Source of the DNA: Algoriphagus alkaliphilus
GTDB taxonomy: Bacteria > Bacteroidota > Bacteroidia > Cytophagales > Cyclobacteriaceae
Direction of reading: 5' to 3'
Assembly: GCF_900103735.1 (NCBI RefSeq)
Contig: NZ_FMXE01000028.1
Coordinates: 1-64,000, forward strand
DNA length: 64,000 nucleotides
Below the pieces are notes generated by a model. The model did no database searches. It had not been told where the DNA came from and saw only the letters and a list, made by a program, of their open reading frames with translations. Both the position numbers and the translations under genes were made by a program. The first letter of the stretch is position 1. Every line of letters starts with the position of its first letter. Shown here piece by piece: positions 1 to 7,873 of this stretch.

Positions 1-131
1 TAGGTATCCACTACGTCTCCGAGATATTTGGCATACTGCTGTAGAAAAAACCGATAATTCTCATCCTCCCGGAAGATGTTTTCTGAGCCATTGGCGTGGT
101 TGTAAATATGATAGGATTGACCAAATACCAT
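1..131 (-). CDS. REP-associated tyrosine transposase (RAYT, Y1_Tnp), 5' end only
   Basis: The reverse strand from an ATG at 129-131 reads MVFGQSYHIYNHANG, then SENIFREDENYRFFLQQYAK, and runs off the window after about 43 codons. This is the typical N-terminus of Bacteroidota RAYT proteins, which are IS200/IS605-like Y1 transposases that act on REP palindromes; the catalytic HUH and Tyr motifs would lie beyond the edge. It begins only three bases after the cas9 stop codon on the same strand, so it could be co-transcribed with cas9. Only the N-terminus is visible, so whether the gene is intact is unknown. Confidence 0.8.
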   Translation of the reverse strand, partial: MVFGQSYHIYNHANGSENIFREDENYRFFLQQYAKYLGDVVDT

Positions 132-134
132 AAA

Positions 135-3100
135 TTAATAATCCCCTACTTGGACAATTTTACCTAGATGATTAATTCTTACTTTTTGTATTTTTCCCAG
201 CCGATCAGTTGATCTTAATCTATAGAATAAAATTCCCTCCAACTCCTTTGAATCATTTAGAGTAGTTTCAAGATGATGCCTGAAAACATAATCTTTGGAG
301 CCTATTTTTTGAACTCTAAATAGGTTTGGACTAATCAAATAAAAATTATTTTGGTCTGTTAAATCTAATTCTTTGGGATCGAAGCCAGTTTGTTCATTAG
401 GAAAAACAAAATATTCGTTCTGCTTAAGTGAAAATAAGAACTCCCATCCATCAGAATTATTTAGGGTTTTGTCAATAATTGGAAGACCTGCATTTACTCT
501 TGCCAAAGACTCGAAGAATGAAACCACATTTTCATGCAGCTTACCCTCGGAATCTCTGTAAATGGCCACATGATGGTTATTGCCGGTATTGACAAAATCC
601 ACGGGTTGGTTTTTTCCATTTTTATCCAAAATTAAATTCCCAAATTTGTCTTTTTTATCATGTAATGCGACAGCATTACTCACTCCTGAAATTGTAATAT
701 TTTTTACTGAAATCCCTTTTTCTTTATTCAACCAAATCGGATTTTCATCCAAATTGACAAAGGCTTTTTTAGGATCTCCTCCAAATTGATCTAGCCGCTC
801 CTGAAGAATTCGCTTTACTCCGGTATCAATGATTTTTTCTACTCTCAAATTTGGATCTATCGATTTTCTAATAGTATAAACTGTTTCTACCTCCACCAAT
901 TTCACTTTCTCCGGTACTTTTTGGGTTTGAAGATTGTCCAAGTAAATCGGATTTTTCTCTAAGCTATTCTTTCCAGTAAAGGCTTTCTTTGGATCATTAT
1001 CAAATGCGGATAGCCTCTTCAAAAGTGCTTCGCGAAAGACTTTTTTAGATACCTTAGAAATAGTTTCCTGATCAAAATTACCTCCGATTTTACTTATGGT
1101 TGTTTTATACTGTTTAATAGTACCATAGATACTTTCATTATGAAGCTGTCCTCTAGGAGTAAGGGTTTGCTGAATTTTATTGCTTCCCTTGATTTTATTC
1201 TTTTGAGGTGTGACTACTTTATTTTTAGCCTTAAAAGAAATCAAAGTGTTTTCTAAATGCCATTTGGTTTCCGCTCTAAAATCATCCAAAGGAATCGGCG
1301 GCTTAAATTTTAGTTTATTATTCTCATCTCTATATAGCTCCTTATTTTCAATAGCCTTTATTATAGGTGCCATTTTTTTATTGTCGTCCCGTCTAGCATT
1401 CAGGTTATTTAGGTACTGTACATGGTTGTATTTAGTAAATGCAACTGCCAAGGCATCCATAGCATGGTGACGATGGTCATTTCGCTTCGTCCAATCTTTA
1501 ATTCGAGGCAGGTTTTTACCCTCTCTATTGGTATCGTAATATGTTAGCCCCAGTTTCCTGTATTTTTCCCAATTCAACTCCTGCATCACATTAACTAGTT
1601 GCCAATCTTCCCTCAGCCTATCTGTAACGCTACCGGTTGTGGTATTTACAGTTCTACAAACTTCCTCCAAAAGTTCTTTGGCCTTTTTGGCTATATATTG
1701 AGAGTTTCGGAGATCTCTATCTATAAATCCATCGGGAATCTCACTCCCCTTCATCATGAGTTTCTTGTATTTGCCTTTTGAAAACTTACCTTGCTTGTAG
1801 AATTCTTCAACACGAACTGTGTATTGCAGAAACTCTTGCTCACTTAATTTTCGAGAGAGAAAATCGTAGGGAGTTTCATCTTTTTTCTCTTTATTCAAAA
1901 AAGCCTCGCATAGAGTTTTATTTGAGAATGAATCGTCAAACAACCTCGCCTTTGGAATTACATGTTCTATGTCATATTCTTTCGAAAATAGATCCGTGGC
2001 TTGTATCGCTTTTCCAGTGTAAACAGAAATTCCATCGGTCTCTTTCCATAACTTATATCGAATTATATCATTTCGACTGACATAGCTTAATCCAAACTCG
2101 CTTACAAGTATTTGACGAATCCTTTCATGCTCAACACTTGCGGCGCCAATAGATTTTGTTAGCTCCTCCCGCTCCTTTGCGCTCTTTTTTAACTCTCTCG
2201 CTAGTTCTAGCCTAATTTCATCGGGTTTACCATACTCATCAATAACTGCATTGACTACATTGATGGCCTGGTTTAGAATTTTTTCTACAACCGGATTTCT
2301 CAAACTATTCTTTGGAAGTATCTCAAGCTTGGTTTTGAGAACTTTCTTTGCTCTCTCCTCCCTAGTTTCTGAATTGGAGTGACTTTTATACCCACCCAAC
2401 TGTACAGCCTCATCGTACTGCTTTCCATCTTTTAAATGAGGTATAATTTTACTGATCGCCCTTGAGCTTAAGCTTCCATAATCATCCTCAAAAGTCACAG
2501 CAGAAAGAATTCTGGCATAATCTTCATCGAACCCGAATTTTGCTTTCAACTTCTTGATCAAGCTTTCATTTCCTGTAGGAGAATTATCCCCATCATAAGA
2601 ATAAAGCAAGTGCCACAATTGGATCATTGGTTGCTTTTCCAATTCGCCACCATCTGCATTTGAATTGAAATCCAAGATCTCTATGGATATTCCAAGCCCT
2701 TCAAAAATTGAAGAGACTAACGACTTTATTTCAAAGAAAGAGAGTTTTGAAAAATCATACTCCTCATGACCTGATGCTATTAAGATTTTCCGGTATGCTT
2801 CAAAAAGTTTGAAAGAAGTTCGATTCCCATCAAGCTTTTCAAAATTCAAGTCCAATTCTTTATGATTTTTAAAAAGGAGTTTTAAAACTTCTGCTTTGGC
2901 AAGTTTATCTCTTACAGTCAGCTCTTCAAACAAGACTTGTTTCTCCTCCTGCTCTAATCTTCTTTTAGCCCGGTCTTTTTTACTGATTACTTCAAGATCA
3001 TTCAATCTCTGCCAAATCCTGAATTCTTGAAATAATGGAGAAGATTTTGGACAGACCTTTGGACCAATGAGTTTAATCTTTGTTTTCCCATCCACGACCA

Positions 3101-4259
3101 TTTCAATCTTTTTACCCTCCAATTCACAAATACCAATAAGACCTTTTTGAGACTTTAACCTACGCTGATAAAAAATGATAATTTCTTTTATTATTTCTTT
3201 GAGCTCAAGGTTAAGCTCGGGATAAAACTGGCTTTGGACATTCCAAATTGTATCAAATTCATCCTCATAATCTTTTCTGTAAAAAACTTGCCCTTTCAGC
3301 CGAGTATGTCTATCAGCTTTTATTTGTTCAAATAAATACTGTCCAACAGTTTGATGATTAAAAAATAGCTCTTTGCTCCGGTCACTTATACTTCCAAGAT
3401 AGCCACTTGAGCTATTTATTTGAGAGTTTATTTCCTGTAATACAACAATCAATTGTTCTAGGCTCAATTGCTTTTGAAGTGCATCTACCCTCCATTGAAA
3501 GTTCTCCAATTTTCTATCGAATCCGGAGGTATTTCTTTTGGTACCAACAATTCTGAAAGGTTTTTCACAAATAGCCCAAACGGCTTTTTGATTCTTTCCA
3601 ATTAGTTGCTGCTTTAGATTATTTGATAAGATTTCAGGGTAATACTGACTTTGAAATTCCCAAATCCTATCAAATTCATTTTGCAAATCAGATCGATAAA
3701 AATCAGGAAGAAATCTCTTCCCTTGTTGAAGTCTCTCTAAGGAAAATTGGCCGGGAGTAATTTTTTTTCTATTCAGCTCCATTGCCACTTTCATCCCATC
3801 AATCAGCTGTCCTTCGTCTTCATTTTTTGCTTTCCGACTGCTCTTGTAGCCCCTCTTTTTATTGATAGAAATAAAGACCCTTGCCAATTCATTTTTTTCA
3901 ATTCTTTCTACGGCTGACCTAGATCTTAATTCCAAAGTCTGGAAAGTAGTGTTTGGCCCATCTTCAGCTAGTATCGAATCTTTATTGATAAGCCCATATT
4001 CTGTAAGAGTCTTCATGAGTTCCTGTCTTCGGAGCTTATAGCGCTGAAGATTTCTTCTTGCACTCCGTTTTGAAGTTCGATCTTGATTCGTAGTGATAGC
4101 CTTCCCTTTTTCGAAATTGCCTTGCTCATCCGTTGTAAGTGGAATGACCCTGACACCAAGTTTTAATATTTCAGATCTTTCTTGTTCATTTTCTGCCTCA
4201 AAAACCAAAGCCCAACCTATTGATGTACTCCCCAAATCCAATCCTAAAATCTTTTTCAT
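135..4259 (-). CDS. cas9: CRISPR-associated endonuclease Cas9, type II-C-like
   Basis: 1374 aa RNA-guided DNA endonuclease. RuvC-I is at the N-terminus (ILGLDLGSTSIGWAL, D8), followed by the Arg-rich bridge helix at about 55-80 (TSKRSARRNLQRYKLRR). RuvC-II contains LELARE with E685. The HNH domain has DIEHVIP with H766 and the downstream Asn N789 (FLNKEKKDE). RuvC-III has HHAMDA with D935. All expected catalytic residues are present, so both nuclease sites look active. A C-terminal PAM-interacting region follows RuvC-III. Length and motifs fit the large Bacteroidota type II-C enzymes. A tracrRNA-like gene is divergent just upstream. No cas1, cas2, csn2/cas4 or array lies in the window, and the next gene downstream is a RAYT where adaptation genes often sit. 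Subtype is inferred from family resemblance. Confidence 0.97.
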   Translation of the reverse strand: MKKILGLDLGSTSIGWALVFEAENEQERSEILKLGVRVIPLTTDEQGNFEKGKAITTNQDRTSKRSARRNLQRYKLRRQELMKTLTEYGLINKDSILAEDGPNTTFQTLELRSRSAVERIEKNELARVFISINKKRGYKSSRKAKNEDEGQLIDGMKVAMELNRKKITPGQFSLERLQQGKRFLPDFYRSDLQNEFDRIWEFQSQYYPEILSNNLKQQLIGKNQKAVWAICEKPFRIVGTKRNTSGFDRKLENFQWRVDALQKQLSLEQLIVVLQEINSQINSSSGYLGSISDRSKELFFNHQTVGQYLFEQIKADRHTRLKGQVFYRKDYEDEFDTIWNVQSQFYPELNLELKEIIKEIIIFYQRRLKSQKGLIGICELEGKKIEMVVDGKTKIKLIGPKVCPKSSPLFQEFRIWQRLNDLEVISKKDRAKRRLEQEEKQVLFEELTVRDKLAKAEVLKLLFKNHKELDLNFEKLDGNRTSFKLFEAYRKILIASGHEEYDFSKLSFFEIKSLVSSIFEGLGISIEILDFNSNADGGELEKQPMIQLWHLLYSYDGDNSPTGNESLIKKLKAKFGFDEDYARILSAVTFEDDYGSLSSRAISKIIPHLKDGKQYDEAVQLGGYKSHSNSETREERAKKVLKTKLEILPKNSLRNPVVEKILNQAINVVNAVIDEYGKPDEIRLELARELKKSAKEREELTKSIGAASVEHERIRQILVSEFGLSYVSRNDIIRYKLWKETDGISVYTGKAIQATDLFSKEYDIEHVIPKARLFDDSFSNKTLCEAFLNKEKKDETPYDFLSRKLSEQEFLQYTVRVEEFYKQGKFSKGKYKKLMMKGSEIPDGFIDRDLRNSQYIAKKAKELLEEVCRTVNTTTGSVTDRLREDWQLVNVMQELNWEKYRKLGLTYYDTNREGKNLPRIKDWTKRNDHRHHAMDALAVAFTKYNHVQYLNNLNARRDDNKKMAPIIKAIENKELYRDENNKLKFKPPIPLDDFRAETKWHLENTLISFKAKNKVVTPQKNKIKGSNKIQQTLTPRGQLHNESIYGTIKQYKTTISKIGGNFDQETISKVSKKVFREALLKRLSAFDNDPKKAFTGKNSLEKNPIYLDNLQTQKVPEKVKLVEVETVYTIRKSIDPNLRVEKIIDTGVKRILQERLDQFGGDPKKAFVNLDENPIWLNKEKGISVKNITISGVSNAVALHDKKDKFGNLILDKNGKNQPVDFVNTGNNHHVAIYRDSEGKLHENVVSFFESLARVNAGLPIIDKTLNNSDGWEFLFSLKQNEYFVFPNEQTGFDPKELDLTDQNNFYLISPNLFRVQKIGSKDYVFRHHLETTLNDSKELEGILFYRLRSTDRLGKIQKVRINHLGKIVQVGDY

Positions 4260-4297
4260 ATTTCTTGAAAAGTTGAAAGTTTAAAATCTATATTAGT

Positions 4298-4391
4298 GTC
4301 AACATTTTGAAGCAATTCACAATAAGGATTATTCCGTTGTGAAAACATCTAAAGGGGCCCGATCAGATTTCTGATCGGGTCGCTTTTTTTA
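4298..4391 (+). ncRNA. tracrRNA candidate for the adjacent Cas9
   Basis: On the + strand, divergent from cas9, 4305-4322 reads TTTTGAAGCAATTCACAA. Its complement, TTGTGAATTGCTTCAAAA, has the form of Bacteroidota type II-C repeats that start GTTGTGAATTGC. Next, TTCACAA (4316-4322) can pair with TTGTGAA (4337-4343) around AAGGATTATTCCG. A perfect 9-bp stem, CCCGATCAG/CTGATCGGG (4358-4366/4371-4379), then precedes a T7 run at 4384-4390, a good intrinsic terminator. Anti-repeat, inner hairpin and terminator in this order next to cas9 is the usual tracrRNA layout. The 5' end is not determined and no clear -7 box was found. Confidence 0.8.
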
Positions 4392-4508
4392 CCCCCCCCC
4401 TTTCATTTACAAGATAGCCCTTCAAACTAAGATTACTATACCCAGTACTGGGTATTTTATGCGATAAATAGAACTTTCTCGGACATATATTGTCGCAATA
4501 TTCAATCA

Positions 4509-4541
4509 AGACCTGTCAGGTTTTTAAAACCTGACAGGTCT
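4509..4541. repeat. 33-bp perfect palindrome, REP-like
   Basis: The arms AGACCTGTCAGGTTT and AAACCTGACAGGTCT are perfectly complementary around a short AT centre. The element stands between the tracrRNA and the terminator of the neighbouring gene. It lacks a T-tract, so it is not an obvious terminator. As a mirror-symmetric intergenic palindrome about 4.4 kb from a RAYT gene it resembles a REP-type unit, but only one copy was seen here. Confidence 0.6.
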
Positions 4542-4550
4542 GTCCGCCTC

Positions 4551-4582
4551 AAAAAAAACCACCCAAGATCGCTCTCGGGTGG
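4551..4582 (-). terminator. Intrinsic terminator of the sigma/anti-sigma operon
   Basis: Read on the minus strand, CCACCCGAGA and TCTTGGGTGG form a stem (4559-4582) with one non-Watson-Crick position, followed by eight T residues. It lies about 185 bases past the stop of the gene at 4768. The stretch between holds only a short repeat-like segment (about 4676-4712) of the GGACCATAGACCAT type. Confidence 0.75.
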
Positions 4583-4767
4583 CATATCGCTGGCTTAGTT
4601 CCTTATTTTATTTTATTTGTCTCCGCGAACCTGTACATAGCCTTTGAAATTTGGATTGGAGGACAGATTTGCTAAGCTATGGACCATAGACCATATACCG
4701 TGGACGAGGATCCGCAACTTACTGGGCCGATTTTTACCCAAGGTGCATCTTTGCGGATACTCATATT

Positions 4768-6111
4768 TTATTTCTTATCGGTGCTCGTAAAGGTCACCTT
4801 GAATGAGGCTCCGAAAATCCCGAGTTTTTCGCCATATCCGGAAATCTCCTGCAGGGGGTAATTGTAAAACGGCATGACTGCATAGCTCGTCTTTTTGGAT
4901 TCAAACAAGCGGATATTCACTCCCAAATTGGCCGTAGCTAGCGGATAGAAGCGGTTTTGCGGAACATCCAACACGGAGGACTGATTTACCGATTCGGATC
5001 TCAAGGTGAAGGAATTCGCGCTGGCCGAACTGGCATCAAACACTGCCACCTGCCGGGTGAAGGAGGACTGCTGCTCTGCACCTTGACTGAAGGTGATCAA
5101 GTTGGAAAATCCTGCCTGCACAGAAATGGATTGATTGGAAGTGACCGGATATTTGAAATAAAGCGGAATATCCACCTGCACTTGGGCTATCTCATTTCGC
5201 TCGGTGACCGGTGAGGAGAATCCTGCCACCTGCGCATAGCTTTGACTTTCACTTGCCTGATTCAGGTAGTTGACCGCCAGTCCCGAGCCCATCATCAGTT
5301 TCCCGGCGATATCCATATCGACCATTACACCCAAGCCTAAACTTGAGCCACTGGTGGCCTGCGTTTTACTTTGCGAAGCCCCATACCCCGGAAAAAGGCC
5401 CAATGCTAATCTCCTTGTGCTTTTCGTCTCCAATATCTCGGCTATTTCTTCTTTTGCCATAAGTGGTTCTTTCGGCAATTCTGTCACAGGGGAAGTCAGT
5501 GCATTCTTCAGCGTTTCCATTTCTGCTTTTTCATTTACAGCGATCAAAGCTTCCTTTTCAGCTGTTTTAGACTGATCAATCAGGGCTTGGATTTGATTTG
5601 GCTGCTGTGCCGGAGGATTCGATTTTGAACCGGAACTTGAGGTAACAGTCGATTCGGTCCCAAAAACGGGAGATTTGGTGTTTGCTGAATTTGATCCTTT
5701 CGGAGTATTATTTTTAGTGCTGGATATAGAAAACTGATTTTCTGCCAGAATTTTTTCTTTTGCTCCTGAAACTGTCACCTCATTGGGTTCGACAAGAATT
5801 GCATCCGGGTTTGGAAGCCTTTCAAGTCCAATAGCATCTGCGGACTGCAATTTCTCCTGAAGCACAAGCTGATCAGAAAGCTGAGCATCATCGGAATCTG
5901 AAAACTGCCCAAGCCAAAGCCCTCCGGCCACCAGCAAGAGGATAAGTGAAGCGGCAACACCGGATACCCAGTATCTGGTTCTTTTTGGACTGAGGGCAGC
6001 CCGCCTTTTCTCAAAGTCCTCCCAGGCCCCCAATTCATAAGGAAGCGGGTTTTCTTCCTGCTGCTTGCGCAGCTTGGCAGCCAACCATTTAAATGATTTA
6101 TCTTCCTGCAT
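4768..6111 (-). CDS. Membrane-anchored anti-sigma-like protein with outer-membrane barrel-like C-terminus
   Basis: 447 aa. A short cytoplasmic N-terminus (about 1-45, basic and acidic) is followed by a single membrane segment at about 47-67 (VAASLILLLVAGGLWLG). A low-complexity Ser/Asn/Gln-rich linker runs to about 230. The C-terminal half (about 231-447, starting LALGLFPGYGASQ) has alternating hydrophobic strands and ends FGASFKVTFTST, like Bacteroidota barrel-type domains. Its start overlaps the end of the sigma-factor gene by 14 bases, which suggests translational coupling and an anti-sigma role. No FecR or zinc anti-sigma motif is recognised, so the regulatory role rests on context and topology. 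Confidence 0.7.
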   Translation of the reverse strand: MQEDKSFKWLAAKLRKQQEENPLPYELGAWEDFEKRRAALSPKRTRYWVSGVAASLILLLVAGGLWLGQFSDSDDAQLSDQLVLQEKLQSADAIGLERLPNPDAILVEPNEVTVSGAKEKILAENQFSISSTKNNTPKGSNSANTKSPVFGTESTVTSSSGSKSNPPAQQPNQIQALIDQSKTAEKEALIAVNEKAEMETLKNALTSPVTELPKEPLMAKEEIAEILETKSTRRLALGLFPGYGASQSKTQATSGSSLGLGVMVDMDIAGKLMMGSGLAVNYLNQASESQSYAQVAGFSSPVTERNEIAQVQVDIPLYFKYPVTSNQSISVQAGFSNLITFSQGAEQQSSFTRQVAVFDASSASANSFTLRSESVNQSSVLDVPQNRFYPLATANLGVNIRLFESKKTSYAVMPFYNYPLQEISGYGEKLGIFGASFKVTFTSTDKK

Positions 6112-6646
6112 ATTCTTTCATGTGTTTTTGTATCAACTGACGCAATTTGGATTTTGCCCGCGTCAGGTAAACTCGGGAAGAGCTTTCGCTGATCTCGAGA
6201 CGCTCCGCCACTTCCCTATGACTATAACCTTCCACCTCATAGAGGTTGAATATCAATTGCTGATCCTCGGGAAGCTGGTGGAGAAGCTTGAGAATATCTT
6301 CAAATGCCAGCTGATCCGGGGCATATACTTCATCATAAACCGGGGTTTCACCGTCTGCTTCGAGGTGATTTTGCAGACGTTTGTCCTTCCGGTAATAATC
6401 TATCGCAGTGTTGACTGTGATTCTCCTGAGCCAAGGCTTGAGTGATGGTACTTGATTCATCTTGCCGAATGAATCGAAGCATTTCATAAAAGAGTCATTG
6501 GTGATTTCCTGTGCCAAATCCCTGCTTTTGGAATAGGACAAACTGATCCCCATGACAAAGCCATAGTACTTTTTGAACAAAAATTCCTCATGCTTCTTTG
6601 ACCGACGTTTGCAACCGTCAATCAATTCCTGGTCAGACCAATTCAA
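6098..6646 (-). CDS. ECF RNA polymerase sigma factor (sigma-70 family)
   Basis: 182 aa, the usual size of an ECF sigma factor. Region 2 spans about 20-90 (FLFKKYYGFVMGISLSYSKS, then the RDLAQEITNDSFMKCF -10 recognition helix and the WLRRITVNTAIDYYRK segment). Region 4 spans about 118-172, with the helix-turn-helix YSHREVAERLEISESSSRVY. The available start is TTG at 6644-6646, because the frame is closed by TAA just upstream and the next in-frame ATG would cut into region 2. The gene overlaps its putative membrane anti-sigma partner downstream. Its target promoters are unknown. Confidence 0.93.
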   Translation of the reverse strand: MNWSDQELIDGCKRRSKKHEEFLFKKYYGFVMGISLSYSKSRDLAQEITNDSFMKCFDSFGKMNQVPSLKPWLRRITVNTAIDYYRKDKRLQNHLEADGETPVYDEVYAPDQLAFEDILKLLHQLPEDQQLIFNLYEVEGYSHREVAERLEISESSSRVYLTRAKSKLRQLIQKHMKEYAGR

Positions 6647-6679
6647 TAGACTTTATATTTTCTTTTAATTATTTCCTTG

Positions 6680-7198
6680 TCAACTTCGATTTATCATATC
6701 GCAGTCGCCTTCGCAGTGATAATCTCTGGCATTACATTGTTCACGAATGTAAATCGAAAAGGGTGTTTGACCATACTGCCCACTTGGTGAGAGTACTTTT
6801 GCCAAATCAACCGCTATCGTCTCCGACACCATCTCTCCTGTAGCTGAACAGGAAGGAAATACGCTGATTAGATAAATCTGGATACTTCTTGGATTTGATT
6901 CCTGCCATTTACCATCCCATAGCAATTGGTATGTCCCATTGCAGTTTTTCGGTTTCAGAATTTCCAATGTAAGCATATTGCTGCGCCTGCTAATCGCTTT
7001 GATTTCTGTATCAATCCCGCAAAACGCTGCTCTTCCTCTGTTGAAGTCTATTTCTCGGTAGGCGCGTGCATCGACAGTAAACTTATACCCTGGACCTTCT
7101 ACTTGATAAAAGAACGGTACAAGGGAATCTGATTGCCCATCATCCAAAGTGCAACTGCAAAGAAATAAAACGAAAGCCAACCTGAAAAAGGATACCAT
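6680..7198 (-). CDS. Small lipoprotein of unknown function
   Basis: The start chosen is the ATG at 7196-7198, giving 172 aa with a lipoprotein signal (MVSFFRLAFVLFLCSC, lipobox LCSC). A longer 196-aa frame exists but would put 24 residues before the signal peptide. The mature part has several Cys residues (AAFCGID, KPKNCNG, FPSCSAT, REQCNARDYHCEGDCD), which suggests disulfides in the envelope. No family is recognised. It lies just upstream of the sigma gene on the same strand, so it could share transcription with it. The 240 bases between it and the next gene show no feature. Confidence 0.6.
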   Translation of the reverse strand: MVSFFRLAFVLFLCSCTLDDGQSDSLVPFFYQVEGPGYKFTVDARAYREIDFNRGRAAFCGIDTEIKAISRRSNMLTLEILKPKNCNGTYQLLWDGKWQESNPRSIQIYLISVFPSCSATGEMVSETIAVDLAKVLSPSGQYGQTPFSIYIREQCNARDYHCEGDCDMINRS

Positions 7199-7438
7199 AA
7201 ACACGCTTTTCAGGAAGACGGAATTCGCGAGCTGCTCGCTACAATTAGGATATAAAAAAACAAATGACAATCCTTAAACTTGGGAGAAAAGCAAATCAAA
7301 GAAAATGTCTGCGGAAAATCGTCGACTGAAAAAAGTTTGTTTTCTCGAACTTATATCCTTATTCTAAGTAGCTAAAACGAAGAACGGAAATATAAAATCA
7401 AAAAACTGCCTGGAGGTTGGGGCTGTACCCGATTAAAT

Positions 7439-7873
7439 TTAATCCGGGTTGGAGTGTAGCTTAATCAGCCCTGTCCAGAAGCGTTCCAGACTATCAACTG
7501 CCTGCTCAATTTCCTCGATATTACTCGGCTTGGAGACAAACAGATTTGCAAGTGCCTCATAGCTTTTGTCGACATCCTTTATAGTTGAGGATGTGGTAAA
7601 TACGATAATGGGGATCATTCTCGTTTTCTCGCTTCCCTTCAGGGCTTTTAACACTTCGTATCCATTTTTCAATGGAAGGTTGATATCCAAAATGATCAGA
7701 TCAGGCGTTTCAGCCGCCTGAAAGCTTTTTTCTTTATTAACAAAATCAATTCCATCCTGTCCATTTTTAGCAATTGACACTTTTTTAACAGACGGACGCT
7801 TGAGTAAGGCTTCATTCATCAACAAAATATCACCCTCATTGTCTTCGACTAACAGAATATGAATATGTCCCAT
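7439..7873 (-). CDS. CheY-like single-domain response regulator (Rcp1-type)
   Basis: 144 aa consisting only of a receiver domain. The acidic pair is E10/D11 (LLVEDNEGD), the phospho-acceptor is D63 (LIILDINLP), and T93 and K115 complete the active site (VFTTSS, FVSKPS). There is no output domain. Its ATG overlaps the stop of the large histidine kinase by one base (TGATG), which implies translational coupling and makes that kinase the obvious phosphodonor. Stand-alone receivers of this kind next to GAF/PAS kinases are typical of phytochrome-like (Cph1/Rcp1) systems. The downstream target is unknown. Confidence 0.93.
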   Translation of the reverse strand: MGHIHILLVEDNEGDILLMNEALLKRPSVKKVSIAKNGQDGIDFVNKEKSFQAAETPDLIILDINLPLKNGYEVLKALKGSEKTRMIPIIVFTTSSTIKDVDKSYEALANLFVSKPSNIEEIEQAVDSLERFWTGLIKLHSNPD

